A DNA stretch of 51,694 nt from Halorubrum sp. GTDB taxonomy: Archaea; Halobacteriota; Halobacteria; Halobacteriales; Haloferacaceae. Under the pieces are notes generated by a model, which was given only the letters and a program-made list of their open reading frames with translations, was not told where the DNA came from and searched no databases. Below, one piece after another: positions 27,144 through 36,107 of the stretch; the stretch's first letter is position 1; each line of letters begins with the position of its first letter. Location: the NCBI GenBank assembly GCA_028275105.1, contig JAQCNI010000074.1, positions 1 to 51,694 of the forward strand, read 5' to 3'. The translations under genes and the position numbers were made by a program.

Positions 27144-27826
27144 GGTAGTGTTCAGATAAGCTGGTTCCATGCGAAAGCGAACGATCTGAGCCACTCATCA
27201 GCAGTTTCTGCGTCGGCGTTGCTGAAACAGTTTGAGATACTGGTAGTTCTGCGTTTTATTTCGCGAAGGACATGTTCGACGCTGTTCGGAGTTCCGTGTC
27301 GTTCGTATCTGAACTCGAGGTCATGTTTGCGACACGCTCGGTGAAGTGGCGCCGCACCATCGACGAGAATGATCGCATCGTCCACATCGTGTTTCTCACG
27401 GAGCTCTGCGAAAAACTGATCTGCGAAAGCGTTGTTTCTCACGGGTTCAATCTGTGTATGTAGCAGATCATTTAAATCGGGATCGACAGCAGCGTACAGC
27501 CGATACTGTTCATCATCAAGCTGAATCACGGTTTCATCAACCGCGACGTGATTCGGACTCCGACCGGGTTCTGGCTGTAGATCGGCCTTATGAGCCCAGT
27601 TATGAACGGTGGATCGAACCCGGTCAACACCGAATACCTCGATAAATGAAACCGTATTCGAAAGCGATAATCCAGCAAAATGAAGTTGAATACTCAGCTT
27701 CATCAACAACGGCGGTGTTGCTTCTCGCTCCACAAACTCTAAACATCCGGTGAGGCGGTCGTTTTCGGTCATAGACCACTTTGAAAACGCACCGCCTCAT
27801 CCTTCAATCCTTATCTGAACACCGCC
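27144..27826 (-). mobile_element. IS6-family insertion sequence, about 683 bp, intact
   Basis: The left end GGTAGTGTTCAGATAAG (27144-27160) and right end, in reverse complement GGCGGTGTTCAGATAAG (27810-27826), match at 15 of 17 positions. The element is flanked by a direct repeat GCTTGAATG (27135-27143 and 27827-27835), giving an 8-9-bp target duplication as expected for IS6. The single transposase gene fills the element. Identical flanks imply a fairly recent insertion into the AT-rich island. Confidence 0.9.
27152..27772 (-). CDS. IS6-family DDE transposase
   Basis: A 206-residue haloarchaeal IS6-type transposase. VAVDETVIQLDDEQYRLYAA carries the first Asp, IILVDGAAPLHRA the second, and SVEHVLREIKRRT the Glu with the family K/R residues. 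The N-terminal NDRLTGCLEFVE and C-terminal SFAFAWNQLI are familiar from haloarchaeal IS6 members. No frameshift or internal stop, so probably active. Confidence 0.93.
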   Translation of the reverse strand: MTENDRLTGCLEFVEREATPPLLMKLSIQLHFAGLSLSNTVSFIEVFGVDRVRSTVHNWAHKADLQPEPGRSPNHVAVDETVIQLDDEQYRLYAAVDPDLNDLLHTQIEPVRNNAFADQFFAELREKHDVDDAIILVDGAAPLHRACRKHDLEFRYERHGTPNSVEHVLREIKRRTTSISNCFSNADAETADEWLRSFAFAWNQLI

Positions 27827-27875
27827 GCTTGAATGACACCTATGATTAAACAAGTTGGGCGAAATATGTCATCTT

Positions 27876-28091
27876 ATGCCGCTTGAACGGTACCATTTCG
27901 TCGCTGATCGGGCAAACTCAGAGTATGACAGCGCGATTCTCCACGCCGAGCGAAACTTTCATTACATCGATTCGGTGTCGAAGGATCGGCTGGCAGTAGT
28001 AAGCGCCGATAGAGCGGAGCTTCGGGAGAGCGGTCTCTTCCTACAGTGCCTCAACTGTACAGACGGTGACGACGGCGTGGTCCCTGACTAG
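27876..28091 (+). CDS. Short hypothetical ORF beside the IS
   Basis: 71 codons from ATG 27876, reading LERYHFVADRANSEYDSAI... with CLNC near the end. I do not recognise it. It lies 40-50 bp past the IS right end and may be a fragment of a gene cut by that insertion, or chance. An in-frame TTG at 27855 would lengthen it by seven residues. Confidence 0.3.
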   Translation: MPLERYHFVADRANSEYDSAILHAERNFHYIDSVSKDRLAVVSADRAELRESGLFLQCLNCTDGDDGVVPD

Positions 28092-28410
28092 GTCCAATCC
28101 GCCACCATTGCCCGACTTCTCGTCCTAGATATGTACCCTGTATTCAGCAGTACTTTGTACAAATCGACCGAGATAGGCAGACTCATCGACAGTCAGTGCG
28201 CGGTCTCGTTCTGACGGGTGATTCACCGATTCTCGGCTGAAATCAAACCCTTGCGAACGGTTCCATGGCACCCTCCGCCGGGAGGCTGGGGCGGCGGACG
28301 GGCCGTGGTGATCAGGCGCACCGTCGGCCTCCACGGCCGATCGAACCGGGGGCGGCAGACCTTGCCGTAACTGACAGTTATAGGAGTACGCAAAGATATG
28401 CGCTGTGTAC
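28092..28410. other. Gene-poor stretch before metY, possible minus-strand fragment
   Basis: No full gene is supported. A minus-strand frame ending at 28125 reads GFDFSRESVNHPSERDRALT..., which has haloarchaeal protein composition but no visible start or domain. It may be a gene remnant. CAGTTATAGG (about 28374-28383) is the likely metY promoter box. Confidence 0.4.
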
Positions 28411-29802
28411 ATGACACGTGGGTTCGACACCCGGAGTCTCCACGCCGGTGCGTCGGCCGACCCGACCACCGGGGCCCGGGCGACGCCGATCCACCAGACG
28501 ACGTCGTTCGTCTTCGACGACGCGGACGCCGCGGGGGACCTGTACGCGCTCCGGGCCGACGGCGACGTCTACTCGCGGGTCTCGAACCCGACCGTTCGGA
28601 CCCTTGAGGACCGCCTCGCCGACCTCGAGGGGGGATCCGGCGCGGTCGCGACCGCCTCGGGGATGGCGGCGTTCGACGCGGTCACGACGGCGCTCGCGCG
28701 GGCGGGCGACAACGTCGTCGCCAGCGCGGAGATGTACGGCGGAACCGCGGCGTACCTCACGAGCATCGCGAACCGGCGCGGGGTCGAGGCCCGGCTCGTC
28801 GGTACCACCGACTACGAGGCGTACGCGTCCACCATCGACGACGACACCGCCTACGTTCACGTGGAGACGATATCAAACCCCTCGCTCGTCACCCCCGACC
28901 TCGAGCGGATCGCGGGAGTCGCCCACGACCACGCGGTCCCGCTCGTCGTCGACAACACGTTCGCGACCCCCGCGCTCTGCCGGCCGATCGACCACGGCGC
29001 GGACGTCGTCTGGGAGTCGACGACGAAGTGGATCACCGGCAACGGGACGACCGTCGGCGGGATACTCGTCGACGGCGGCACCTTCCCGTGGGACCACCCG
29101 GACGCGGACTACGACGAGCTTTCCGGGGAGTCGCCGGCGTTCCCGGTCGACTTCGTCGAGCGCTTCGGCGACGCCGCGCTGGCGAACGTCGTCCGTCAGC
29201 GGGCGGTCCGGCCGATCGGGAGCCAGCAGTCCCCGTTCGACGCCTGGCAGACGATCCAGGGCGTGGGAACGCTCCCGTTGCGGATGGACCGTCACTGTGG
29301 GAACGCCCGGCGGGTGGCCGAGTTCCTGCGGGACGACGACCGGATCGATTGGGTGACGTACCCGGGGTTCGAGGACCACCCGACCCACGACAACGCCGAG
29401 CGATACCTCGAGGGGTACGGCGGGATGATCACGTTCGGGGCCGCGGGCGGGTACGGGGCCGCAAAGGCGCTGTGTGAATCGGTCGATCTCGCCAGCTTCC
29501 TCGCGAACGTCGGCGACGCGAAGACGCTCGTCATCCACCCCGCCTCGACCACGCACGCACAACTCGACGAGGGGGCACGACTGGCCGCCGGCGTCCGACC
29601 GGATATGGTCCGACTCTCGGTCGGCATCGAGGACCCCGAGGACGTGATCGCCGACCTCGACGCGGCGCTGTCGGCGGCCGCGGACGCGGTCGCCGGCGGC
29701 GACTCGACCGGTCCTGCCGACGGTAACTCGGCCACTCCCGACACCGATGGCAGCGGCGGTACCGATCCCGACGCCGACGACGCCGGGGGTGGCACGGACT
29801 GA
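28411..29802 (+). CDS. metY: O-acetylhomoserine sulfhydrylase
   Basis: A 463-residue PLP enzyme making homocysteine from O-acetylhomoserine and sulfide. The PLP lysine lies in [17 protein letters not shown] and [11 protein letters not shown] are Cys/Met-metabolism family motifs. The last 40 residues are a low-complexity Asp/Gly/Thr tail, and its final codons fall inside the 53-bp duplication. ATG 28411 is chosen over the in-frame GTG at 28405. It precedes metX, which makes its substrate. Confidence 0.92.
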   Translation: MTRGFDTRSLHAGASADPTTGARATPIHQTTSFVFDDADAAGDLYALRADGDVYSRVSNPTVRTLEDRLADLEGGSGAVATASGMAAFDAVTTALARAGDNVVASAEMYGGTAAYLTSIANRRGVEARLVGTTDYEAYASTIDDDTAYVHVETISNPSLVTPDLERIAGVAHDHAVPLVVDNTFATPALCRPIDHGADVVWESTTKWITGNGTTVGGILVDGGTFPWDHPDADYDELSGESPAFPVDFVERFGDAALANVVRQRAVRPIGSQQSPFDAWQTIQGVGTLPLRMDRHCGNARRVAEFLRDDDRIDWVTYPGFEDHPTHDNAERYLEGYGGMITFGAAGGYGAAKALCESVDLASFLANVGDAKTLVIHPASTTHAQLDEGARLAAGVRPDMVRLSVGIEDPEDVIADLDAALSAAADAVAGGDSTGPADGNSATPDTDGSGGTDPDADDAGGGTD

Positions 29803-29874
29803 TCATGGCCGCGACACCGACCGACGCCGACGACGCCGGGGGTGGCACGGACTGATCATGGCCGCGACACCGAC
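29769..29874. repeat. Perfect 53-bp tandem duplication spanning metY/metX junction
   Basis: Copy 1 is 29769-29821 and copy 2 is 29822-29874, identical throughout. Each contains the metY stop (TGA) and an ATG of metX type. The offset is not a multiple of three, so the first ATG (29805) opens a separate 16-residue ORF reading [16 protein letters not shown] that stops at 29855, two bases before the true metX ATG. Confidence 0.95.
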
Positions 29875-31141
29875 CGACGCCGGCGTCGCGTCCCTCGGCG
29901 AGTTCACCTTCGAGTGCGGCCAGTCGATCCCCGAGTTGCGGGTCGCCTACGAGACGTACGGCGAGTTCGACGGCGACAACACCGTCCTGATCTGCCACGC
30001 GCTCACGGGGAGCCAGAACGTTGCCCGGACGCCCGACAGCGACGCCGACGCCGGCCAAGCCGGCCAAGCCCGCGCGTGGTGGGACGACGTCGTCGGCCCC
30101 GGCAAGGCGATCGATACCACGGCGTACCACGTCGTCTGCGCGAACGTTCCCGGCTCCTGTTACGGCACCTCCGGGCCGGCGAGCGAGCGTCCCGCCGACC
30201 TCGACGTCGGCCTCGACGAGGAGCCGGGCCACGACCGATGGGGGACCCTGTACCCGCCGGTTCAAGTCGAGGACTGGACCCGCGCGCAACGCCGCCTGCT
30301 TGACCACCTCGGCGTCGGTCGACTCCGGGCCGTCGTCGGCGGGAGCGTCGGCGGGATGAACGTCCTCGAGTGGGCGAAACGCTATCCCGACGACGTCGAC
30401 CGGGTCGTCCCGGTTGCCGCCGCGGCCCGACTCGACGCGCAGTGCCTCGCGCTCGATGCCGCCGCCCGCCGGGCGATCCGCGCGGACCCGAACTGGCGGG
30501 GCGGTAACTACTACGGCGAGGGGCGCCCAAGCCCCGCGAACGGGCTCGCGATGGCCCGCCAGATCGGTCACGTGATGTATCTCTCGAAGGCCTCGATGGA
30601 GCGGAAGTTCGGCCGCCGGTCCGCCGGCCGCGACTCCCTAACTCGGGAGGAGGGCGATCTCGGCCTCCCGGCCGACCCCGCAGCCGCCTTCTTCCCGTAC
30701 CGCGAGGTGGAGTCGTACCTCGACTACCAGGCCGAGGGGTTTGCCGAGCGATTCGACGCCAACAGCTACCTCTACCTCACGCGCGCGATGGACGAGTACG
30801 ACCTCGCGGCCGGGTACGGCTCCGACGCCGACGCGCTCGCGGCCTTCGAGGGTGAGGCGCTCGTGATGAGCTTCACCGGCGACTGGCATTTCACCGTCGA
30901 GCAGGCGTCGTCGCTCGCGACGGCCTTCCGCGACGGCGGGGCCCCCGTCGCCAACCACGTCGTCGACTCCGACCACGGCCACGACGCGTTTCTCGTCGAG
31001 CCCGAGCACGTCGGCCCGCCGCTCCGCGACTTCCTCGCCGACGGGGTCGACGGACGTGCGGTCGCGGACGAGGGCTCCCAACCGCCCGCCCGCGAGGAGC
31101 CGGACCACGCCCCCGTCCATTCGAGCCTGTTCCGAGATTGA
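29858..31141 (+). CDS. metX: Homoserine O-acetyltransferase
   Basis: A 427-residue alpha/beta-hydrolase-fold enzyme acetylating homoserine with acetyl-CoA. The nucleophile Ser is in [12 protein letters not shown]; catalytic Asp and His lie near TGDWHFT and [12 protein letters not shown] 29858 is in frame with the fold; the ATG at 29805 is in another frame. It follows metY by 55 nt because of the duplication; without it the gap would be two bases. The genes likely form an operon for methionine synthesis. Confidence 0.92.
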   Translation: MAATPTDAGVASLGEFTFECGQSIPELRVAYETYGEFDGDNTVLICHALTGSQNVARTPDSDADAGQAGQARAWWDDVVGPGKAIDTTAYHVVCANVPGSCYGTSGPASERPADLDVGLDEEPGHDRWGTLYPPVQVEDWTRAQRRLLDHLGVGRLRAVVGGSVGGMNVLEWAKRYPDDVDRVVPVAAAARLDAQCLALDAAARRAIRADPNWRGGNYYGEGRPSPANGLAMARQIGHVMYLSKASMERKFGRRSAGRDSLTREEGDLGLPADPAAAFFPYREVESYLDYQAEGFAERFDANSYLYLTRAMDEYDLAAGYGSDADALAAFEGEALVMSFTGDWHFTVEQASSLATAFRDGGAPVANHVVDSDHGHDAFLVEPEHVGPPLRDFLADGVDGRAVADEGSQPPAREEPDHAPVHSSLFRD

Positions 31142-31143
31142 CC

Positions 31144-31197
31144 GCGGGGTTCGGTTCGGCCGCGGGGTTCGGTTCGGCCGCGGGATTCGGTTCGGCC
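31144..31197. repeat. Three 18-bp tandem repeats after metX
   Basis: Units of GCGGGGTTCGGTTCGGCC at 31144, 31162 and 31180; the third has one change. They lie between the convergent ends of metX and the next gene, with no visible role. Confidence 0.85.
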
Positions 31198-31242
31198 CCC
31201 GGCCGCGGTCGGCCCCACCGGTCACCGCGGTCCTGCCGTCGG

Positions 31243-31680
31243 CTACGCCCGGTCGCCGGCGACCCACTTGTGCGTGTAGCTCCCGCCACAGTCACAGTGG
31301 GCGTACGCGTGGACGACGTCGCCCTCGGCGTAGCGGCCGCCGACGTCCTCGTTTTCGGCCTCGGCGAACGCGAACACGAATCGGACGCCGTGCTCGTCGT
31401 CCGGCCGCTCCGCCGCGAACGGACAGTCGCCGTCGTCGAGCGAGCGGTCGACCCGCCCGTCGGTCCCCATCGCCTCCTTCGCGAACGCCATGGCGCCCAT
31501 TCCGGTGCCCGCTTGGAACGCGGACCGGCCGGTTTCGCCGTCGAGGACGAGCCGGACCCCGTCGTCGGTCACCGTCCCGACGTTGCGGAGCCGCGAGTCG
31601 TCATCAAGGGACGCGTCGCTCACGAAGAACACGACGTCATCGAGGCGGTCACCGGCGAGGAACTCGTCGAGAGCGCTCAT
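31243..31680 (-). CDS. Conserved haloarchaeal protein (DUF5807-like)
   Basis: A 145-residue acidic protein beginning MSALDEFLAGDRLDDVVFFV. The C-terminus has HAYAHCDCGGSYTH, a possible His/Cys metal site. I recall a haloarchaeal family with this start but no function. It is convergent with metX and monocistronic. Confidence 0.68.
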   Translation of the reverse strand: MSALDEFLAGDRLDDVVFFVSDASLDDDSRLRNVGTVTDDGVRLVLDGETGRSAFQAGTGMGAMAFAKEAMGTDGRVDRSLDDGDCPFAAERPDDEHGVRFVFAFAEAENEDVGGRYAEGDVVHAYAHCDCGGSYTHKWVAGDRA

Positions 31681-31879
31681 GCCGGCCGCACGCGCGTGAG
31701 ACTGAAAAGGAACGCGAGTCGTGGACGGGCGACGGGCGTGAACTGGCGTGGATCGTTACCGGCGGGACGGCGGCATCGCCGTCGGAGCAGTGAGGGGTCG
31801 CAAGGTCCTGACTCGTTGTGGGCCCCGTCGCCGACGGTCTCGCCCCCGAAGTTAATCCGTCGGGGACCGATCGGCCCTC

Positions 31880-32203
31880 ATGGACGACGCGGACGAGACC
31901 CCGACGAGCGCGTACGGCGTGGAGTTCGGCCCGTTGAAGCCGGCGCTCCGTGAACACACGTATCCCGTGACACGGGCGGAACTGATCGAGCAGTACGGGG
32001 GGTTCGAACTCGAACACGCCGGCGAGAGCGAGCTGCTCGAGACGGTGTTAGGATGCGCCGAAGCGGCGACGTTCCAGGACCCGAGACAGGTCCGTGACGC
32101 GATCCTTGCGGAGCTCGACGAGAGCATCCTCGAGGGACGCCCCACTTCGGGGACGGTGCCGGACGAAACCGGCGACTGGAGTCCGACGTCGGTCGAGGAG
32201 TGA
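31880..32203 (+). CDS. Small acidic haloarchaeal protein (DUF5789-like)
   Basis: A 107-residue protein. The core YPVTRAELIEQYGGFELEHA looks like a small winged-helix-like fold with later EAATFQDPRQVRDAIL. I associate this pattern with an uncharacterised haloarchaeal family. No operon partner; it converges on the ABC exporter gene. Confidence 0.65.
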   Translation: MDDADETPTSAYGVEFGPLKPALREHTYPVTRAELIEQYGGFELEHAGESELLETVLGCAEAATFQDPRQVRDAILAELDESILEGRPTSGTVPDETGDWSPTSVEE

Positions 32204-32244
32204 GGACCGCGGGACGTCGGTCGAGACCCGAATCACGCCCGGGT

Positions 32245-34188
32245 TCAGTCGTCGGTTTCAGCCTCGTCGGGGACCCGCGCGGTCCGCTCCTGGGCCCGCT
32301 CGATAAACTCCTGGGGAAGTTCGTCGATCTCGCCCGCCTGAACCCCCCAGAGGTGCGCGTACAACCCGCCGTTCTCGAGCAGCTCCCCGTGGGTTCCCCG
32401 CTCGACGATCTTGCCGTCCTCCAACACGAGGATCGTGTCCGCGTCCCTGATCGTCGAGAGTCGGTGGGCGATGGCGAACGTCGTCCGGTCAGTCGTGAGC
32501 CGGTCCAGCGAGCGCTGGATCAGCATTTCGGTCTCGGTGTCGACGTCGGAGGTCGCCTCATCGAGCACGAGGATGTCCGGATCCTTCAGCACCGCACGCG
32601 CGATGGTGATTCGCTGTCGCTGGCCGCCCGAGAGCTTCACGCCGCGCTCGCCGACCATCGTTTCGTACCCGTCCGGGAGGTTTTCGATGAACTCGTCGGC
32701 CTCGGCGGCGCGCGCGGCCTCCCGTATCTCCGCGTCGGTTGCGTCGAACGTCCCGTAGGCGATGTTTTCGCGGACGGTCCCGTAAAACAGGTACGACGAT
32801 TGGCCGACGTAGCCGATCGACCGGCGGAGCGACGGCAACGTGACCTCGCTGACGCCCTGCCCGTCGATGCGGATCGACCCCTCGTCGACGTCGTACATCC
32901 GGAGCAGCAGCTTGAGCACCGTCGACTTCCCCGCCCCCGTGGGGCCGACCAACGCGAGCGTCTCCCCGCCATCGACCGCAAAATCGATGCCCTCGATTAT
33001 CGACTCGTCGTCGTAGCCGAACGTCACGTCGTCGTAGACGACCGCACCCTCGCCGACGACGAGTTCCGTCGCGTTCGGGTCGCGCTCGAGTTTCGAGGGC
33101 TCGTCCATCAACCCGAAGATCCGCGCCGACGACGCGCGGGCCCGCTGGTACATGTTAATAATTTGACCGAACTGTGCCATGGGCCAGATGAACCGCTGGG
33201 TGTAGAGGATGAACACGACGAACATGCCGACCGAGAGGTCGCCGGTGAACGGGCCCGGCGGCGTCGGCTGAAACACCCAGAGCCCACCGATCACGAAGGT
33301 GATCACGAACCCGATCCCCGCCAGCGTCCGCAGGGCAGGGAAGAACTTGATCCGGGTCCCGATCGCGTCCCAGTTGGCGTCGAAGTAGTCCATCGAGACG
33401 TCATCGACGCGGTCCGACTCGTACCCCTCCGTGTTCGACGACTTGATCACTTGGATCCCGCCGAGGTTGTTCTCCAGCCGGGAGTTCAGCTTCCCGACGG
33501 TTGAGCGCACCGCCGCGTACTTCGGCTGGATCGTCCGGATGAACAGGTAGGTAAACCCAGCGATGATCGGCACGGGCAACAGGGCGACCAACGCGAGCTG
33601 TGGGTTGATCCAGAACAGAAGCCCGCCGATCCCCGCGACCATCACGGAGAGACGGAACAGGGAGTTCATCCCGTCGTTGAGGAACCGCTCGAGCCGGTTC
33701 ACGTCGTTCGAGAGGATCGACATCATCTCCCCGGTCTGTTTATCCGAGAAGAACTCCATGTTCAGCCGCTGCATTCGGTCGTACGTGTCCGATCTGACGT
33801 CGTGTTGGATGTGCTGGGCGAACGCGTTGAACCCCCAGTTCCGGATCCAGTGGAACCCCGCGCCGAGGAGGAACGCCCCGGCGATTGCGGCGATGACGAA
33901 CCAGAACTGCGCCGTCTGGGTCATCGGGAGCCACGCGTCCGGGAGCAGGACGAGCGGGATCTGCTCGCTGAAGGCGGCGTCCCGGCGGAACACCGCGTCG
34001 ATGGCGATACCCAGCATTAGCGGCGGGAGGAGATCGAGGAGCCGAGCGAAGACGCTGGCGACGACGCCCACGGTGGCGTGGAACGTGTACGGCCGCCCGT
34101 ACTCCCGGAACAACCGCTTCATCGGGTTCTCGACCCGGTCACGTTGTTCCTCGAACGGATCGTCGTCCTCCCAGTCGACGCCACTCAT
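32245..34188 (-). CDS. ABC exporter, fused permease and ATPase
   Basis: A 647-residue half-transporter of the MsbA/multidrug type that would work as a dimer. Residues about 45-340 hold six membrane helices; the C-terminal nucleotide-binding domain has Walker A GPTGAGKST, signature KLSGGQRQR and Walker B ILVLDEATSDVD. The substrate is not evident; lipid, drug or peptide export are usual. ATG 34188 (MSGVDWEDDD) follows a TTTTAG box; upstream in-frame codons lack similarity. Confidence 0.9.
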   Translation of the reverse strand: MSGVDWEDDDPFEEQRDRVENPMKRLFREYGRPYTFHATVGVVASVFARLLDLLPPLMLGIAIDAVFRRDAAFSEQIPLVLLPDAWLPMTQTAQFWFVIAAIAGAFLLGAGFHWIRNWGFNAFAQHIQHDVRSDTYDRMQRLNMEFFSDKQTGEMMSILSNDVNRLERFLNDGMNSLFRLSVMVAGIGGLLFWINPQLALVALLPVPIIAGFTYLFIRTIQPKYAAVRSTVGKLNSRLENNLGGIQVIKSSNTEGYESDRVDDVSMDYFDANWDAIGTRIKFFPALRTLAGIGFVITFVIGGLWVFQPTPPGPFTGDLSVGMFVVFILYTQRFIWPMAQFGQIINMYQRARASSARIFGLMDEPSKLERDPNATELVVGEGAVVYDDVTFGYDDESIIEGIDFAVDGGETLALVGPTGAGKSTVLKLLLRMYDVDEGSIRIDGQGVSEVTLPSLRRSIGYVGQSSYLFYGTVRENIAYGTFDATDAEIREAARAAEADEFIENLPDGYETMVGERGVKLSGGQRQRITIARAVLKDPDILVLDEATSDVDTETEMLIQRSLDRLTTDRTTFAIAHRLSTIRDADTILVLEDGKIVERGTHGELLENGGLYAHLWGVQAGEIDELPQEFIERAQERTARVPDEAETDD

Positions 34189-34265
34189 CACGCGTTTTAG
34201 CCGAGGACGCCGCAAATAGGTTTCCTTCGAGCCGACGCCCGACGACGGACCCGAAGATCACCGCC

Positions 34266-34559
34266 TTAGATCTCCCGACGTTCGGCGGCCGGAGCGACGT
34301 CGGCGGCCGCGAGGTCGTGCCTGATTCGTTCCCTGAGGCCGCTCGGCACCTCGGTCCGCGGGACCGGGGTGGCCGTCCCTGATTCGGCATCGTCCTCGCG
34401 GTCGGGTGCCGCCGGGACGGTCCAGTAGAGCACCGTGTCGATCCCGGCGTAGAACTCGACGGCGTACTGGCTCCCGCCACCCTCGTAGTGGACGCGCGCG
34501 GCGTTCCCCTCGGCCCGCCATCCATCCTGGCGGACGAGCGCGGCGATCGAGTCGTCCAT
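34266..34559 (-). CDS. Hypothetical protein (97 aa)
   Basis: Acidic protein starting MDDSIAALVRQDGW, with VHYEGGGSQYAVEFYAGIDTVLYW suggesting a small beta sheet, then a variable Pro/Asp segment and a C-terminal helix. I do not recognise the family. It diverges from the RNase Z gene. ATG 34559 is chosen because the eight codons before it are Pro/Lys-rich and atypical. Confidence 0.6.
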   Translation of the reverse strand: MDDSIAALVRQDGWRAEGNAARVHYEGGGSQYAVEFYAGIDTVLYWTVPAAPDREDDAESGTATPVPRTEVPSGLRERIRHDLAAADVAPAAERREI

Positions 34560-34642
34560 GCCAGCCTTCGGGCCGGGGGTCACAAGGATGTGGGTGATCC
34601 CGCCTCGAAAGGGGTTTACCGCCGCCAGTCACATCTGCGGAC

Positions 34643-35596
34643 ATGTCCCTTCGCGTCACCTTCCTCGGGACGAGCGGCGCCGTCCCGACCACCGAGCGCG
34701 CGCCGAGCGCCATGTTCGTCAATCGCGAGGGCGACCGTCTCCTATTCGACTGCGGCGAGGGGACCCAACGGGGAATGATGCGATTCGGGACCGGATTCGG
34801 GATCGACCGGCTGTTCGTCTCGCATCTCCACGGCGACCACGTCCTCGGGATCCCCGGGTTGATCCAGACGCTCGGGTTCAACGACCGGGACGCGCCGCTG
34901 ACGGTCCACTGTCCGCCCGGAACGCGGGCCGACCTCGACGAACTCGTCCACGCGGTCGGCCACGACCCGGCGTTTCCGGTCCGGATCGAGGAAACGCGCC
35001 CGGGCGACGTCGCGTTCGCCGCCGACGGCTACGAGGTGCGGGCGTTCAGGACGGACCACCGAACCCGGTCGCAGGGCTACGTTCTCGAGGAGGACGACCG
35101 AAAGGGCCGATTCGATCGGCCGGAGGCAGAGGCGCTCGGCGTTCCCGTCGGGCCGACGTTCGGACGGCTTCACGCCGGCGAAACCGTCGAACTCGACGAC
35201 GGAACGGTCGTCGAACCCGAGCAGGTCGTCGGCCCGCCGCGTCCCGGCCGAACGATCGTGTACACCGCGGACACGCGCCCACGCGAACGAACCGTCGAGA
35301 TCGCCGACGGTGCCGACCTCCTCGTCCACGACGCCACCTTCGCCGACGACATGGCCGACCGCGCCCGTGACACGGCCCACTCGACGGGCCGGGAGGCGGG
35401 CGAGATCGCCGCGCGCGCCGGGGTGAAACGGCTCGCGCTGGTCCACGTTTCCTCCCGGTACGCCGGCGACGCGTCGCCCATCGTCGAGACGGCCCGCGCC
35501 GCATTCGACGGCCGATGTCTCCTCCCCGACGACGGCGACCGCGTCGAGATCCCGTTCCCTGACGCCGCCGCCGACCCCACCGCCGGGAAACCTTGA
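34643..35596 (+). CDS. rnz: Ribonuclease Z
   Basis: A 317-residue tRNA 3'-processing endonuclease of the metallo-beta-lactamase fold. HLHGDH (61-66) is the zinc motif. TERAPSAMFV, GTQRGMMRFG and the RTDHRTRSQGY region match the short RNase Z form, with Asp in HDATFADD and His in LVHVSSRY. Archaeal tRNAs here lack encoded CCA, consistent with its role. A GGTTTACC box about 27 nt upstream is the likely promoter. Confidence 0.94.
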   Translation: MSLRVTFLGTSGAVPTTERAPSAMFVNREGDRLLFDCGEGTQRGMMRFGTGFGIDRLFVSHLHGDHVLGIPGLIQTLGFNDRDAPLTVHCPPGTRADLDELVHAVGHDPAFPVRIEETRPGDVAFAADGYEVRAFRTDHRTRSQGYVLEEDDRKGRFDRPEAEALGVPVGPTFGRLHAGETVELDDGTVVEPEQVVGPPRPGRTIVYTADTRPRERTVEIADGADLLVHDATFADDMADRARDTAHSTGREAGEIAARAGVKRLALVHVSSRYAGDASPIVETARAAFDGRCLLPDDGDRVEIPFPDAAADPTAGKP

Positions 35597-35622
35597 TAGG
35601 GTGCGCCATCGACCCTCCGAAC

Positions 35623-36042
35623 ATGTCCGACGACTGTATATTCTGCTCGATCGTCGACGGAGAAATCCCGGCGCGGACCGTCCACGAGACCGGCGACGTG
35701 CTGGCATTCCTCGACGCGAACCCGCTCGCGCGGGGCCACACGCTCGTGATCCCGAAGCCCCACGCGCACCGCGTCGGCGACCTCGACGCCGGCCTCACGG
35801 ACGCGGTGTTCGACGCCGTCGCGGCGCTCACACCCCGCGTTCAGGACGTGGTCGACGCCGACGGGGCGAACGTCGGGATCAACGACGGCGCGGCGGCCGG
35901 CCAGGAGGTGCCCCACGTACACGTCCACATCGTCCCGCGGTTCGAGGATGACGGCGGCGCCCCGATCCACGCGGTTGCCGGGAAGCGCCCCGACCTCTCG
36001 GATGACGAACTGGACGAGATCGCGGCCGAGATCGCCGACTGA
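35623..36042 (+). CDS. HIT-family nucleotide hydrolase
   Basis: A 139-residue histidine-triad protein: CIFCSIVDGEIPA at the start (zinc Cys pair) and the triad PHVHVHIVPR. Such enzymes hydrolyse AMP-lysine or dinucleoside polyphosphates. ATG 35623 is chosen over an in-frame start at 35593 that overlaps the rnz stop region. It is probably on the rnz transcript (26 nt gap), but a CTTGATAGG box could start its own. Confidence 0.9.
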   Translation: MSDDCIFCSIVDGEIPARTVHETGDVLAFLDANPLARGHTLVIPKPHAHRVGDLDAGLTDAVFDAVAALTPRVQDVVDADGANVGINDGAAAGQEVPHVHVHIVPRFEDDGGAPIHAVAGKRPDLSDDELDEIAAEIAD

Positions 36043-36107
36043 GCCGGATGGGCGGTCCGGCGCGGGATCCGGTGGTGTTATCCGCGACACGGCGAGTAGC
36101 CGAGCGT

